64,000 bases of DNA from Lederbergia graminis (GTDB taxonomy: Bacteria; Bacillota; Bacilli; Bacillales; Bacillaceae_C), in assembly GCF_042655485.1 (NCBI RefSeq), contig NZ_JBHSMC010000027.1:1-64000 (forward strand). The letters run 5' to 3'. The translations under genes and the position numbers were made by a program. Shown piece after piece: positions 34,584-43,863 of the stretch; the stretch's first letter is position 1; each line of letters opens with the position of its first letter. The notes beneath the pieces were generated by a model. That model was not told the origin of the DNA. It made no database searches and saw nothing but the letters and a program-made list of their open reading frames with translations.

Positions 34584-35120
34584 TTAATTGGTTAATGTGC
34601 GTTCTAGGCGGTCAAGCTTTCCTCGCAGACTACCATCAAAAATACGATTACCAATACGAACCTTTATTCCACCAAGTAGATTTGAATCTACAATATTTTT
34701 AATATTTAAGGATCGTCTACCAACTTTTGCTGCAAATGATGCAGAAATAGATTCTGCTTCAGATGGAGTTAGCGGACGTGCAGAATATACAGTTGCATCT
34801 GCAACACCATTATCCAAATTCGCATAGTCAATAAATGATTTCGCAACATCGGCAATCTCGCTTTGACGTTTGCGATCAACTAGGAGCATAATCGTATGTA
34901 GAACGGGTTCCGATACTCCAGAGAATACTGATGCTACAATATCCTTTTTGTTGTTAACAGCAAGATTCGGAGACGATAGTAAGGTAATAAAGTCTTGATT
35001 TTCATTAATGACTTTTCTTACTGCACGTAATTCATCTACTAATTTTTGAACATTATTTTGTTCTTTAGCAAGTTCATACAATGCTAAAGCATAACGTTCT
35101 GCGACAACGTTTTGGCTCAT
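34584..35120 (-). CDS. atpH: ATP synthase F1 delta subunit
   Basis: Peripheral-stalk subunit linking F1 alpha to the b dimer. 178 residues; N-terminal helical domain beginning VVAERYALALYELAKEQ and the C-terminal signature LLGGIKVRIGNRIFDGSLRGKL. Two bases separate it from atpF. Confidence 0.96.
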   Translation of the reverse strand: MSQNVVAERYALALYELAKEQNNVQKLVDELRAVRKVINENQDFITLLSSPNLAVNNKKDIVASVFSGVSEPVLHTIMLLVDRKRQSEIADVAKSFIDYANLDNGVADATVYSARPLTPSEAESISASFAAKVGRRSLNIKNIVDSNLLGGIKVRIGNRIFDGSLRGKLDRLERTLTN

Positions 35121-35122
35121 GG

Positions 35123-35635
35123 TTACTCTCCTGCCTTTTGAACGTAGTCATTGATCAATTTCTGCTGATCTTCTTCATTTAGTTCCTTTTCAATAACTTT
35201 AGAAGCAATCATGACAGATAATGTTGCTACTTGTTCACGTAAAGCAGTAACTGCTTGTTCTTTTTGTTGTTCGATTTCTAAACGAGCAGATTCTTTTAAC
35301 CTTTCTGCTTCTTCACGCGCTAATTTCACAATTTCTTGACGCTCTGATTCACCATGCTTCTTGGAATCTTCGATCATTTGTTGTGCTTCAAGACGAGCTT
35401 CTTTTAAGAGTGCCTTTTGCTCCTCTACTAATTTCGCAGATTCTGCACGGCTTTTTTCTGCCTCTTCAATTTCATTCGCAATATGTTCTTCACGCTTAAT
35501 CATGATTCCCATTAATGGGCCCCATGCAACTTTTTTCAAAATGAACATTAACACGAGGAATGCTGCGAGTGTATATAAAACATCACCAGGTGCAAATCTG
35601 GCTTCAGCAGCTCCAAGGATAAAATTTGCAAACAT
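35123..35635 (-). CDS. atpF: ATP synthase Fo b subunit
   Basis: Peripheral-stalk dimer: one N-terminal membrane helix (about residues 18-36, LYTLAAFLVLMFILKKV) followed by a long charged coiled coil (EEHIANEIEEAEKSRAESAK...). 170 residues from ATG 35635; GGGAG lies about 10 bases before. The TTG nine codons upstream overlaps the ribosome site. Preceded by a 180-bp gap containing a strong hairpin. Confidence 0.95.
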   Translation of the reverse strand: MFANFILGAAEARFAPGDVLYTLAAFLVLMFILKKVAWGPLMGIMIKREEHIANEIEEAEKSRAESAKLVEEQKALLKEARLEAQQMIEDSKKHGESERQEIVKLAREEAERLKESARLEIEQQKEQAVTALREQVATLSVMIASKVIEKELNEEDQQKLINDYVQKAGE

Positions 35636-35704
35636 GCTTGCTTCACTCCCTTCGAAAATCAAGGTAATCTATGACTAACTCTATAGTTCTATTTACATAA
35701 TATT

Positions 35705-35744
35705 GAAATGGCGAAGATTCACAGCAAGTGAGCTTCGCCATTTC
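35705..35744 (-). other. Perfect 12-bp stem-loop between atpE and atpF
   Basis: GAAATGGCGAAG (35705-35716) pairs with CTTCGCCATTTC (35733-35744). There is no T run after it, so it is not a classical terminator. CTGGTT/AACCAG nearby (about 35780-35805) may form a second stem. Such intercistronic hairpins can protect the upstream message; extra c-subunit mRNA would suit the c-ring stoichiometry (inferred). Confidence 0.6.
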
Positions 35745-35815
35745 AAGCTTGTGATCAAGCAATAAGCTCTAGTATGAGCTGGTTATTCACCCTCAAACCA
35801 GAACTACTTTTATCA

Positions 35816-36028
35816 TTATCTACCTTGCAACATGAACGCGATAACCGCACCCATGATAGGAATCGCCTCAACGATACCTACACCGATGAACATTGTAGTT
35901 TGAAGCATACCACGTGCTTCTGGTTGACGTGCCATACCTTCAACTGTTTTTGAAACGATCATACCGTTACCAAGACCCGCTGCTAAAGCTGATAATCCGA
36001 TTGCTACTGCTGCTGCTATACCATACAT
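35816..36028 (-). CDS. atpE: ATP synthase Fo c subunit
   Basis: Rotor-ring proteolipid: 70 residues, two membrane helices with the RQPEARG loop between and the ion-binding Glu54 in GIVEAIP. No extra polar ligands typical of sodium-type c subunits are evident, so it is probably proton driven. Followed by a hairpin-rich gap. Confidence 0.97.
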   Translation of the reverse strand: MYGIAAAVAIGLSALAAGLGNGMIVSKTVEGMARQPEARGMLQTTMFIGVGIVEAIPIMGAVIAFMLQGR

Positions 36029-36090
36029 TATTTATTTCCTCCTCTATTATATAAAAAATAAGTTTTCCGTTCTTAATGAACGGGTATATA

Positions 36091-36801
36091 TTAATGGTCA
36101 GAACTCACTTTGTGCGAGATATAAACCATCGTTAACATTGTAAAGATAAATGCCTGTAGGGCACCTACAAAGATACTAAATCCTTGCCATACCATTAGTG
36201 GAATAAATCCACCGATAGCACCTACTGCTCCAACTGCTGCTAATTTTACTAATAGGGCAATAAGTACTTCCCCAGCATATAGGTTTCCGTAAAGACGGAG
36301 TCCAAGACTGAGTGAGTTTGCTAGTTCCTCAATAATTTTAAAAGGGAACATAAATCCTACTGGACGGAAGAAATCACGACCATATTCTTGTATACCTCTA
36401 GCTCTAATACCATAGTAATGGGATAGAACAATAACCATTACTGACAGGGTTAGGGTCACGACTGGGTCTGCCGTAGGTGATTTCCACCAAAGGTCGTGGT
36501 CTACTACTATCGCAAATGGTAACCCAAGCATATTGGATACAAAAATAAACAATAGCAGGGTGAGTCCTAGCAGATGAAAATTCCCACCTGTTTTCCAATC
36601 CATATTATTTTTAATAATTCCTTTAACAAAATCCATGACCCATTCCATGAAATTCTGCATTCCGGTTGGTTTCATCGCTAGCTTTCTAGTAGAAATTACT
36701 GCGATAAGAATTACAATGATTGCTGCAATCGTAATCATCAGTACGTTTGATAAGTTAAACGTTATCCCCAAAATGTCGACATATGGTGCTCCATGTTCCA
36801 A
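36091..36801 (-). CDS. atpB: ATP synthase Fo a subunit
   Basis: Stator channel subunit. 236 residues, about five to six membrane helices; the essential Arg lies in LANSLSLGLRLYGN, and the C-terminal helix LQAFIFTMLTMVYI is the family signature. Seven bases separate it from atpI. Confidence 0.97.
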   Translation of the reverse strand: MEHGAPYVDILGITFNLSNVLMITIAAIIVILIAVISTRKLAMKPTGMQNFMEWVMDFVKGIIKNNMDWKTGGNFHLLGLTLLLFIFVSNMLGLPFAIVVDHDLWWKSPTADPVVTLTLSVMVIVLSHYYGIRARGIQEYGRDFFRPVGFMFPFKIIEELANSLSLGLRLYGNLYAGEVLIALLVKLAAVGAVGAIGGFIPLMVWQGFSIFVGALQAFIFTMLTMVYISHKVSSDH

Positions 36802-36807
36802 TCAAGT

Positions 36808-37200
36808 TCACCTCTCTTCCCGCTTTTCTCGGGATTTGAAAATTTGTTGAATAATAAAATCTATGTAGATGACAGCATAAGCCGTCGCTACTCCAATAAT
36901 AACACTGGTGAGATTAAATAATTCAGGGAATTTCGTTGCTATATAAACAGCAACAATCACGGCAGCCATTCTCATTAAAGTACCAATGGAATATGCTTTT
37001 TTTCCCTCTGCCACAGCATTACCGAGCCGAGTTACCTTCCTGTACAAATTCCAATGATTATAAAGACTGACAGTGGTGCCGAAAAACAGGCCCAGAAAGA
37101 TAGTTTTATAATCCGTGAATCCCCAGCCGAGAATATATAGTGACATTAAATACAACATGTATTTGCAGTGTCTGAAAAATAGTTGTTGGAGTTCCGGCAT
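36808..37200 (-). CDS. atpI: ATP synthase protein I
   Basis: A 130-residue membrane protein with about four helices at the head of the atp operon. AtpI helps assemble the c-ring and may act in Mg2+ or Ca2+ transport; it is not part of the final enzyme. The ATG at 37200 has AGGAG eleven bases upstream, a loose spacing. Assigned by position and topology; the sequence is poorly conserved. Confidence 0.88.
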   Translation of the reverse strand: MPELQQLFFRHCKYMLYLMSLYILGWGFTDYKTIFLGLFFGTTVSLYNHWNLYRKVTRLGNAVAEGKKAYSIGTLMRMAAVIVAVYIATKFPELFNLTSVIIGVATAYAVIYIDFIIQQIFKSREKREER

Positions 37201-37349
37201 ATCTTTTTAATCTCCTAAAAGAAATGTCGAACTTTGCGGGCCATTTGTAGTACGTGATAGGCAAGAAGAAGTTCGATGAAAGGTCTGAGTACAAAAGCGC
37301 TTTCTCTGTAGAAAAACACCGGGATTTCCCTAATACTCATACCCTTGAT

Positions 37350-37378
37350 AGCATACAATAGCAATATGTCAAAGTCAA
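37350..37378 (-). promoter_or_regulatory. Promoter of the atp operon
   Basis: On the minus strand TTGACT (37378-37373) and TATGCT (37355-37350) are 17 bases apart; an overlapping TTGACA (37372-37367) offers an alternative -35. This leaves a leader of about 140 bases before atpI. The rest of the 37201-37560 gap has no gene; an AT-rich weak hairpin follows mnaA. Confidence 0.55.
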
Positions 37379-37560
37379 TGTGTTTTCGGTCATTTTAATA
37401 GAAAGGATTCACCGAAAAGCACATATCGTTCACAAAATTATCACTTGCCATCTATCATCCCTTTTTTCGACCTAATTTCAACAAATTCCCCTCTTATTTT
37501 ATCAAATAACTAAATTTTTAGATAGTATTATTTACAGAAATAATAGAATCCAATTTTTTC

Positions 37561-38706
37561 TTATACTGTAAATGGAATTGGTCGCTCCGTTCGCTTTCCA
37601 AAATGATATAAAATTGCTTCACAAATTCTAGCTGAAGCATTTCCATCACCATACGGATTCGCCTTATTCGCCATTTTTTCATATTCCTCTTTATTCGTCA
37701 GTAATTCTTTCGTTAGTTGATAGATTGTTTCTTCGTCTGTCCCTGCTAATTTCAATGTTCCCGCTTCAATTCCCTCTGGACGTTCTGTCGTATTTCGCAA
37801 CACTAATACAGGAACTGCTAGTGAAGGTGCTTCCTCTTGAACACCACCAGAATCCGTTAATATAATCTCTGCCTTATTAGCAAAGTTGTGAAAATCTATC
37901 ACATCTAATGGCTCTATTAAATGGACTCTTTCCTCATCACCAAGCACTTCAGAAGCAACCTCTAGAACTGCAGGATTTAAATGAACTGGATATACAACAC
38001 GAATATCCGAATGCTCGTCCACAATCCGTTTAATTGCTCTAAACATATTGCGCATTGGTTCTCCTAGGTTTTCTCGACGATGCGCTGTTAATAGGATAAG
38101 ACGATGATCACCAACCATCTGTAACACTTCATGCTGATAATCTGTTTGTATCGTCGTTTTTAACGCATCAATCGCTGTATTTCCTGTAATAAAAATCGTT
38201 TCCTCATTCTTATTTTCTTCTAGTAAATTTTGAGCTGCTTTTTCTGTCGGCGAAAAATGCAAATCAGCTAATACACTTGTTAATTGGCGATTCATTTCTT
38301 CTGGGAATGGCGAATATTTATCCCATGTTCGCAAGCCTGCCTCCACATGACCAACTGTGATTTGATTATAATAGGCAGCTAAACTCGCGATGAAAGTAGT
38401 TGTAGTATCTCCGTGCACAAGGACGATGTCTGGCTGCACTTCTTTCATAATCTGATCAAGTCCATTTAATCCTCTTGTTGTAATATCACTAAGTGTTTGT
38501 CGATCCTTCATAATGTTAAGGTCATAATCTGGCTTGATATTAAAAGTGGTTAACACTTGATCGAGCATTTGCCGATGTTGTGCAGTAACAGTGACGATCG
38601 TTTCAAAATCCTCATCTCTTTTTTGTAGTTCCAGCACAAGCGGCGCCATTTTGACTGCTTCCGGCCTAGTTCCAAAAATTGTCATTACTTTTATACGATT
38701 TGCCAA
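37561..38706 (-). CDS. mnaA: UDP-N-acetylglucosamine 2-epimerase (non-hydrolysing)
   Basis: Interconverts UDP-GlcNAc and UDP-ManNAc for teichoic acid linkage units. The 381-residue GT-B-fold enzyme shows KVMTIFGTRPEAVKMAPL at the N-terminus, VHGDTTTTF, GHVEAGLRT, TAHRRENLGEP and TDSGGVQEEAPSL. The start is TTG 38706 with AGAGGTG five bases upstream; the ATG 18 bases earlier overlaps that site. Located between upp and atpI as in B. subtilis. Confidence 0.95.
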   Translation of the reverse strand: MANRIKVMTIFGTRPEAVKMAPLVLELQKRDEDFETIVTVTAQHRQMLDQVLTTFNIKPDYDLNIMKDRQTLSDITTRGLNGLDQIMKEVQPDIVLVHGDTTTTFIASLAAYYNQITVGHVEAGLRTWDKYSPFPEEMNRQLTSVLADLHFSPTEKAAQNLLEENKNEETIFITGNTAIDALKTTIQTDYQHEVLQMVGDHRLILLTAHRRENLGEPMRNMFRAIKRIVDEHSDIRVVYPVHLNPAVLEVASEVLGDEERVHLIEPLDVIDFHNFANKAEIILTDSGGVQEEAPSLAVPVLVLRNTTERPEGIEAGTLKLAGTDEETIYQLTKELLTNKEEYEKMANKANPYGDGNASARICEAILYHFGKRTERPIPFTV

Positions 38707-38739
38707 TGTAGCACCTCTTAACATAATTCATTTTAAAAT

Positions 38740-38819
38740 AAAGGAGATGTCCTGAAGCAAAATTGTCGATTCCATCGATATACTCGATTGGAGTTAGACC
38801 CTTTTTGGACATCTCCTTT
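38740..38819 (-). terminator. Long-loop terminator between upp and mnaA
   Basis: AAAGGAGATGTCC (38740-38752) pairs perfectly over 13 bp with GGACATCTCCTTT (38807-38819), leaving a 54-base loop that has a small inner ATCGAT-containing stem. The minus strand continues ATTTTAAAATG. It is 34 bases from the mnaA start, so partial read-through (attenuation) is possible. Confidence 0.65.
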
Positions 38820-38833
38820 TTCATTAAAAAAAT

Positions 38834-39463
38834 TTATTTAGTACCGAATAAACGGTCTCCAGCATCCCCAAGACCAGGAACGATATAGCCATGTTCGTTT
38901 AATTTCTCATCTAAACCTGCAATGTATATATCCACATCTGGATGTGCTTTTTGCACTGCTTCCACACCTTCTGGAGCTGCAATCAGGCACATAAACTTAA
39001 TGTTTTTTGCACCGCGAGTTTTCAATGAGTCGATAGCTGCTACTGCAGATCCACCCGTTGCAAGCATCGGATCAACAACAATGAATTCACGCTCTTTTAC
39101 ATCACTTGGAAGCTTCACATAATATTCAACAGGTTGCAATGTTTCTGGGTCACGATATAGACCAACATGTCCCACTTTTGCTGTTGGAATTAAATTTAAT
39201 GCTCCGTCCACCATTCCAATACCAGCACGAAGAATAGGCACAATCCCTAACTTTTTCCCAGCAATCACTTTAGCTTTCGCTGTACTTACAGGGGTCTCTA
39301 CTTCTACTTCTTCTAATGAAAGGTCTCTCGTAATTTCAAACATCATCAATGTTGCAACTTCATCTACTAATTCACGGAATTCTTTTGTCCCAGTATTTTT
39401 ATCGCGGATGAAAGTTAATTTGTGTTGAATAAGGGGATGGTCGAACACGAATACTTTGGCCAT
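38834..39463 (-). CDS. upp: Uracil phosphoribosyltransferase
   Basis: Salvages uracil to UMP with PRPP. 209 residues; VVDPMLATGGSA is the PRPP loop and the C-terminal YIAGLDEKLNEHGYIVPGLGDAGDR the uracil-binding region. Full length. Located between glyA and mnaA, separated from glyA by array D. Confidence 0.97.
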   Translation of the reverse strand: MAKVFVFDHPLIQHKLTFIRDKNTGTKEFRELVDEVATLMMFEITRDLSLEEVEVETPVSTAKAKVIAGKKLGIVPILRAGIGMVDGALNLIPTAKVGHVGLYRDPETLQPVEYYVKLPSDVKEREFIVVDPMLATGGSAVAAIDSLKTRGAKNIKFMCLIAAPEGVEAVQKAHPDVDIYIAGLDEKLNEHGYIVPGLGDAGDRLFGTK

Positions 39464-39699
39464 AATATCACTCCTACTTTTTTTCAGTTCTATGTATTTA
39501 GTTAGTCTAATTAGATTCGCATAATAAAATCACTAATCAGCTTGTCGTGATTATTTTACAGAAAATGTAGATGTTGAGCAAGGGATATATAAAAATGGCG
39601 AAAATTGTCGAAAAGAGATCGATTATGTGATTGATTAAACAGTAATCTTTTGTGAGTTTTAAAGAATAGAATTGGTAGATGGGAGTATGTACTCGATTT

Positions 39700-41175
39700 G
39701 GGGCAGGGTGGGTAGGTTCATCGTGACCGGTTGAGAGGAAATTGGAGGATGGGTGGGAACGATGGAGCCTTCATCGTGACCTCCTGAGAGGAAATTGATG
39801 CTAGGCGGGAACGTTGGAGCGTTCATCGTGACCGGTTAAATGAAAATTGAAACAAGAAGGGCACGATGAACCTTCTTGCGTGACCACTTGAGAGGAAATG
39901 GAGGCTAGGTGGGAACGTTGGAGACTTCATCGTGACCGGTTAAATGGAAATTGAGACTGGATGGGCACGTTAAACCTTCTTGCGTGACCACTTGAAAAGA
40001 AATGGAGGCTAGGTGGGAACGATAGAGACTTCATCGTGACTGGTTAAATGAAAATTTAAGCATGATGGGCACATTGAACCTTCTTGCGTGACCACTTGAA
40101 AAGAAATGGAGGCTAGGTGGGAACGATAGAGACTTCATCGTGACTGGTTAAATGAAAATTTAAGCATGATGGGCACATTGAACCTTCTTGCGTGACCACT
40201 TGAAAAGAAATGGAGGCTAGGTGGGAACGATAGAGACTTCATCGTGACTGGTTAAATGAAAATTTAAGCATGATGGGCACATTGAACCTTCTTGCGTGAC
40301 CACTTGAAAAGAAATGGAGGCTAGGTGGGAACGATAGAGACTTCATCGTGACTGGTTAAATGAAAATTTAAGCATGATGGGCACATTGAACCTTCTTGCG
40401 TGACCACTTGAAAAGAAATGGAGGCTAGGCGGGAACGATAGAGACTTCATCGTGACCGGTTAAATGAAAATTGAAACAAGAAAGGCACGATGAACCTTCT
40501 TGCGTGACCACTTGAGAAGAAATGGAGGCTAGGTGGGAACGATGGAGCGTTCATCGTGACCGGTTAAATGAAAATTGAAACAAGAAAGGCACGATGAACC
40601 TTCTTGCGTGACCTCCTGAGAGTAAAATTGAAGCTTGGCGGGAACGATAGAGACTTCATCGTGACCGGTTAAATGAAAATTTAAGCATGATGGGCACGTT
40701 AAACCTTCTTGCGTGACCACTTGAAAAGAAATGGATGCTAGGAGGGAACGATAGAGACTTCATCGTGACCGGTTAAATGAAAATTTAAGCATGATGGGCA
40801 CATTGAAACTTCTTGCGTGACCACTTGAGAGAAAATTGATGCTAGGTGGGAACGATGGAGCGTTCATCGTGACCAGTTAAATGGAAATTTTGACAGGATG
40901 GGCACATTGAAACTTCTCGCGTGACCTCCTGAGAGTAAAATTGAAGCTTGGCGGGAACGATAGAGACTTCATCGTGACCGGTTAAATGGAAATTCAAGCA
41001 AGATGGGCACGTTAAACCTCCTTGCGTGACCAGTCGAGGAGAAAATCAGGCTAGACAGGCACGATAAATCGTTCATCGTGACCTATCAATAGAAAATGAA
41101 GGCTACCCGGGAACGCAGCACCTTCCTGCGCGACCTGACGAAAAGAAAACGAAGCAAGAAAGTCACGCTGGCCCA
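39700..41175 (+). repeat. Array D: about 28 tandem 52-bp units arranged as 104-bp pairs
   Basis: Two unit types alternate. One has GGGAACGATAGAGACTTC then ATCGTGACC; the other GGGCACATTGAACCTTC then TTGCGTGACC. Together they make 104 bp (GGGCAC at 40067 and 40171). Four pairs between about 39990 and 40430 look identical, so the array expanded recently. Every unit carries a CACG/ACG...CGT(G) dyad. Same orientation as arrays B and E. It lies between the glyA terminator and upp; short frames through it are artefacts. The 39480-39700 stretch holds only the upp leader. Confidence 0.95.
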
Positions 41176-41249
41176 CCCAGTTTGAAAAAGCGTCAAGAAG
41201 GAATAGAATTTAACGTTAATTAAATTTAACCGTCCGTTAAAAACCAAAA

Positions 41250-41275
41250 AACCGCCCCTCCAATGAGAGACGGTT
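41250..41275 (-). terminator. Terminator of glyA
   Basis: On the minus strand AACCGTCTCTC (41275-41265) pairs with GAGGGGCGGTT (41260-41250), with some G-U pairs, followed by TTTTTTGGTTTTT. Confidence 0.88.
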
Positions 41276-41283
41276 TCTTCTTA

Positions 41284-42519
41284 TTATTCATATAAAGCAA
41301 ACTTAGCTGTTAATGCTTCTACACGATTGCGTGCTTCTTCTAGTTTTGTTTCATCTTCATGGTTTTTCAGTACTAAACCGATAAGAGATGCAATTTCATC
41401 CATTTCTTCAAAGCCGAAGCCTCTTGAAGTAACAGCAGGCGTTCCGATACGGATACCGCTTGTTGTAAATGGACCTTCTGGATCATAAGGAATTGTATTT
41501 TTATTAACTGTAATGCCGACTTCATCTAGTACTTTTTCAGCTACTTTTCCTGTCAGACCGACGGAACGAAGGTCAAGTAAAAGTAAGTGATTGTCTGTAC
41601 CGTCTGAAACAAGGTCTAGGCCTTCTTTTTTCAAGCCTTCGCCAAGACGTTTTGCATTATCAATAATATTTTGTGCATATGTTTTAAATTCTGGCTTCAA
41701 TACTTCACCGAATGAAACAGCTTTTGCAGCGATTACGTGCATAAGTGGTCCACCTTGAAGACCAGGGAATACGGATTTATCGATTTTTTTAGCGAACTCT
41801 TCCTTACAAAGTACCATTCCGCCACGAGGTCCGCGCAATGTTTTATGCGTAGTAGTTGTAACGAAATGTGCGTGTGGTACTGGATTCGGGTGTAGACCAG
41901 CAGCGACAAGTCCAGCGATATGAGCCATATCCACCATCATGTAAGCTCCAACTTCATCCGCAATTTCACGGAATTTAGCAAAGTCAATTTCACGTGGGTA
42001 TGCACTTGCACCAACAACGATTAATTTCGGTTTATGTTCGAGTGCTTTTTGACGAACATCTTCATAATTGATGCGATGGTCGTTTTCGTCTACTCCATAC
42101 TCTACGAAGTTGTACTGAACACCACTGAAGTTAACTGGGCTACCGTGTGTTAAGTGACCACCATGTGAAAGGTTCATACCAAGCACCGTGTCTCCATGCT
42201 CAAGAACAGTGAAATATACTGCCATATTTGCTTGTGCACCTGAATGTGGTTGAACATTCGCATGTTCCGCACCAAAAATTTCTTTCGCGCGGTCGCGTGC
42301 AAGATCTTCCACGATATCCACATATTCACAACCACCATAATAACGACGACCAGGATAACCTTCTGCATATTTATTTGTTAGGACAGAGCCTTGCGCTTCC
42401 ATTACTGCTTCGCTAACAAAGTTCTCTGATGCAATCAATTCAATTTTTGTCCGCTGACGTTTTAACTCTTTTTGAATAGCTTCAAACACTTGCGGATCTT
42501 GTTGTGCAATTGTGCTCAT
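41284..42519 (-). CDS. glyA: Serine hydroxymethyltransferase
   Basis: PLP enzyme converting serine and tetrahydrofolate to glycine and methylene-THF. 411 residues with ELIASENFVS near the N-terminus, YAEGYPGRRYYGGCE, and the PLP lysine in TTTTHKTLRGPRGG (about residue 226). Full length and intact. Own terminator downstream; upstream ywlG terminator suggests its own promoter. Confidence 0.97.
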   Translation of the reverse strand: MSTIAQQDPQVFEAIQKELKRQRTKIELIASENFVSEAVMEAQGSVLTNKYAEGYPGRRYYGGCEYVDIVEDLARDRAKEIFGAEHANVQPHSGAQANMAVYFTVLEHGDTVLGMNLSHGGHLTHGSPVNFSGVQYNFVEYGVDENDHRINYEDVRQKALEHKPKLIVVGASAYPREIDFAKFREIADEVGAYMMVDMAHIAGLVAAGLHPNPVPHAHFVTTTTHKTLRGPRGGMVLCKEEFAKKIDKSVFPGLQGGPLMHVIAAKAVSFGEVLKPEFKTYAQNIIDNAKRLGEGLKKEGLDLVSDGTDNHLLLLDLRSVGLTGKVAEKVLDEVGITVNKNTIPYDPEGPFTTSGIRIGTPAVTSRGFGFEEMDEIASLIGLVLKNHEDETKLEEARNRVEALTAKFALYE

Positions 42520-42625
42520 TTCGCTCCTCCTTATCTAAAAACCGACTATATATTTTTAAAATTCTTTTCCATTTTACCACGACAACTATCAATTGCCAAC
42601 TAAATTCTGCCAATATATCCTGAAA

Positions 42626-42666
42626 AACTGAACATTAATTACAATAACCTCTAATAATGTTCAGTT
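42626..42666 (-). terminator. Terminator of ywlG
   Basis: AACTGAACATT (42626-42636) pairs perfectly with AATGTTCAGTT (42656-42666); the minus strand continues TTTCAGG. The right arm overlaps the ywlG stop region by a few bases. Confidence 0.75.
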
Positions 42667-42667
42667 T

Positions 42668-43219
42668 TTACGATTTATACACTGCACGAGCACCACCGAT
42701 TAATTTCGGACGTGTTGTCGCCAATGTGACATGGGCATTCCCTAACGTTTTCTGCGTGATTCGAATTGGAACAACTACAGGCTTCAAATGCATCCCGATA
42801 AATGTATCACCAATATCGATTCCAGCATCCGCTTTAATATGCTCCACTACTACTGGATCAGAGAAATGACCATACGCGTATGTCGCCATGGAACCACCTG
42901 CATTTTGAACTGGAATAACAGACACTTCTTCCAATCCCTTTTCAATCATTGTTTGGCGTTCTACGACGATTGCCCTGTTTAAATGTTCACAACATTGGAA
43001 AGCAAGATGGAACTCTTGTTCAGCAGCGTATTTTTGCAATTCGCTAAAAATTACCTCGGCTACTTCCACCGTACCTGCTGTCCCAATTCGTTCACCAGCT
43101 ATTTCTGATGTGGAACAACCTATCACTAGTATCTTATCTTTTCCAGGTACTAGCTCAACATCCTTACATCCGTTTACAATTTCCTTCACTTCTTTGCGAT
43201 AATGCTCTAGCAAGTTCAT
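42668..43219 (-). CDS. ywlG: TIGR01440/UPF0340 family protein YwlG
   Basis: A 183-residue cytoplasmic protein of a conserved family with no known activity. Typical pieces: GCSTSEIAGERIGTAG (about 35-50), CCEHLNRAIVVER and NAGGSMATYAYGHF. The start is uncertain: ATG 43219 lies only two bases after GGAGG, whereas a TTG at 43213 has ideal spacing. Sits between rpiB and glyA as in B. subtilis, perhaps co-transcribed with rpiB across a terminator. Confidence 0.85.
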   Translation of the reverse strand: MNLLEHYRKEVKEIVNGCKDVELVPGKDKILVIGCSTSEIAGERIGTAGTVEVAEVIFSELQKYAAEQEFHLAFQCCEHLNRAIVVERQTMIEKGLEEVSVIPVQNAGGSMATYAYGHFSDPVVVEHIKADAGIDIGDTFIGMHLKPVVVPIRITQKTLGNAHVTLATTRPKLIGGARAVYKS

Positions 43220-43290
43220 TACCTCCACTATATGTGCTTATATTGTCTTCCTCAAATAGCGTGACAAACAACAACTAAGCTTAGAAAAAA

Positions 43291-43325
43291 GCCGGGGCGT
43301 AGGTGATTACCCTAGTTGCCCCGGT
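43291..43325 (-). terminator. Terminator of rpiB
   Basis: On the minus strand CCGGGGC (43324-43318) pairs with GCCCCGG (43298-43292), with an inner TAGG/CCTA stem, followed by CTTTTTTC. Confidence 0.88.
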
Positions 43326-43350
43326 TCCATTCTTATATTATCGTTACTTT

Positions 43351-43791
43351 TTATTCTTCCTCATAAGTTGCAATTTTACCAATTCGAGTGGCATGACGTC
43401 CACCCTCAAATTCAGCAGTTAACCATGCTTTCGCGATTTCGCGAGCAAGACCAGGGCCGATAACACGCTCTCCCATTGCCAATACGTTTGTATCATTATG
43501 TTCACGTGTTACTTTTGCTGTAAATAAATCATGAACAAGTGCACAACGAATGCCCTTCACTTTATTCGCTGCAATGCTCATCCCAATGCCTGTACCACAA
43601 ATTAGAATTCCGCGATCAAATTCTCCACTTGCCACCTTTTTCGCCACTGGTAATGCATAGTCAGGATAATCAACAGAACCTTCACAATCACAGCCAAAAT
43701 CTTCATACTCTATATTCATTTCTTCTAATAAATTTTTAATTTCTGCTCGAAGGTTTACGCCTCCGTGATCTGATGCTAATGCTACTTTCAT
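43351..43791 (-). CDS. rpiB: Ribose-5-phosphate isomerase B
   Basis: RpiB-type isomerase of the pentose phosphate pathway, 146 residues. ALASDHGG at the N-terminus, Cys65 in CGTGIGMSIAANK as the catalytic base region, and REHNDTNVLAMG carry the active site. B. subtilis ywlF is the equivalent. Between the chemoreceptor gene and ywlG. Confidence 0.94.
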   Translation of the reverse strand: MKVALASDHGGVNLRAEIKNLLEEMNIEYEDFGCDCEGSVDYPDYALPVAKKVASGEFDRGILICGTGIGMSIAANKVKGIRCALVHDLFTAKVTREHNDTNVLAMGERVIGPGLAREIAKAWLTAEFEGGRHATRIGKIATYEEE

Positions 43792-43863
43792 GTCAAAAAC
43801 TGCCTCCCTTTGTCTATGTATTGTTTATATTCTAACAGAAACTATCAATGGAATATATCCTTA

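Noticed and set aside
38740..38819. A riboswitch or attenuator controlling mnaA
   Set aside because: Only one long-loop hairpin is seen; no alternative pairing or ligand-binding core could be found, so it is listed as a terminator.
40529..40720. A 63-residue reading frame inside array D, and similar frames in arrays A, B, C and E
   Set aside because: The frames consist of repeat units, lack ribosome sites, and unit lengths of 52, 104 and 124 are not multiples of three, so no frame is preserved along the array.
39700..41175. Could the tandem arrays be CRISPR arrays?
   Set aside because: There are no unique spacers between conserved repeats: the linkers are themselves repeated, units are 52 bp with similar linkers, and no cas genes are present in the window.
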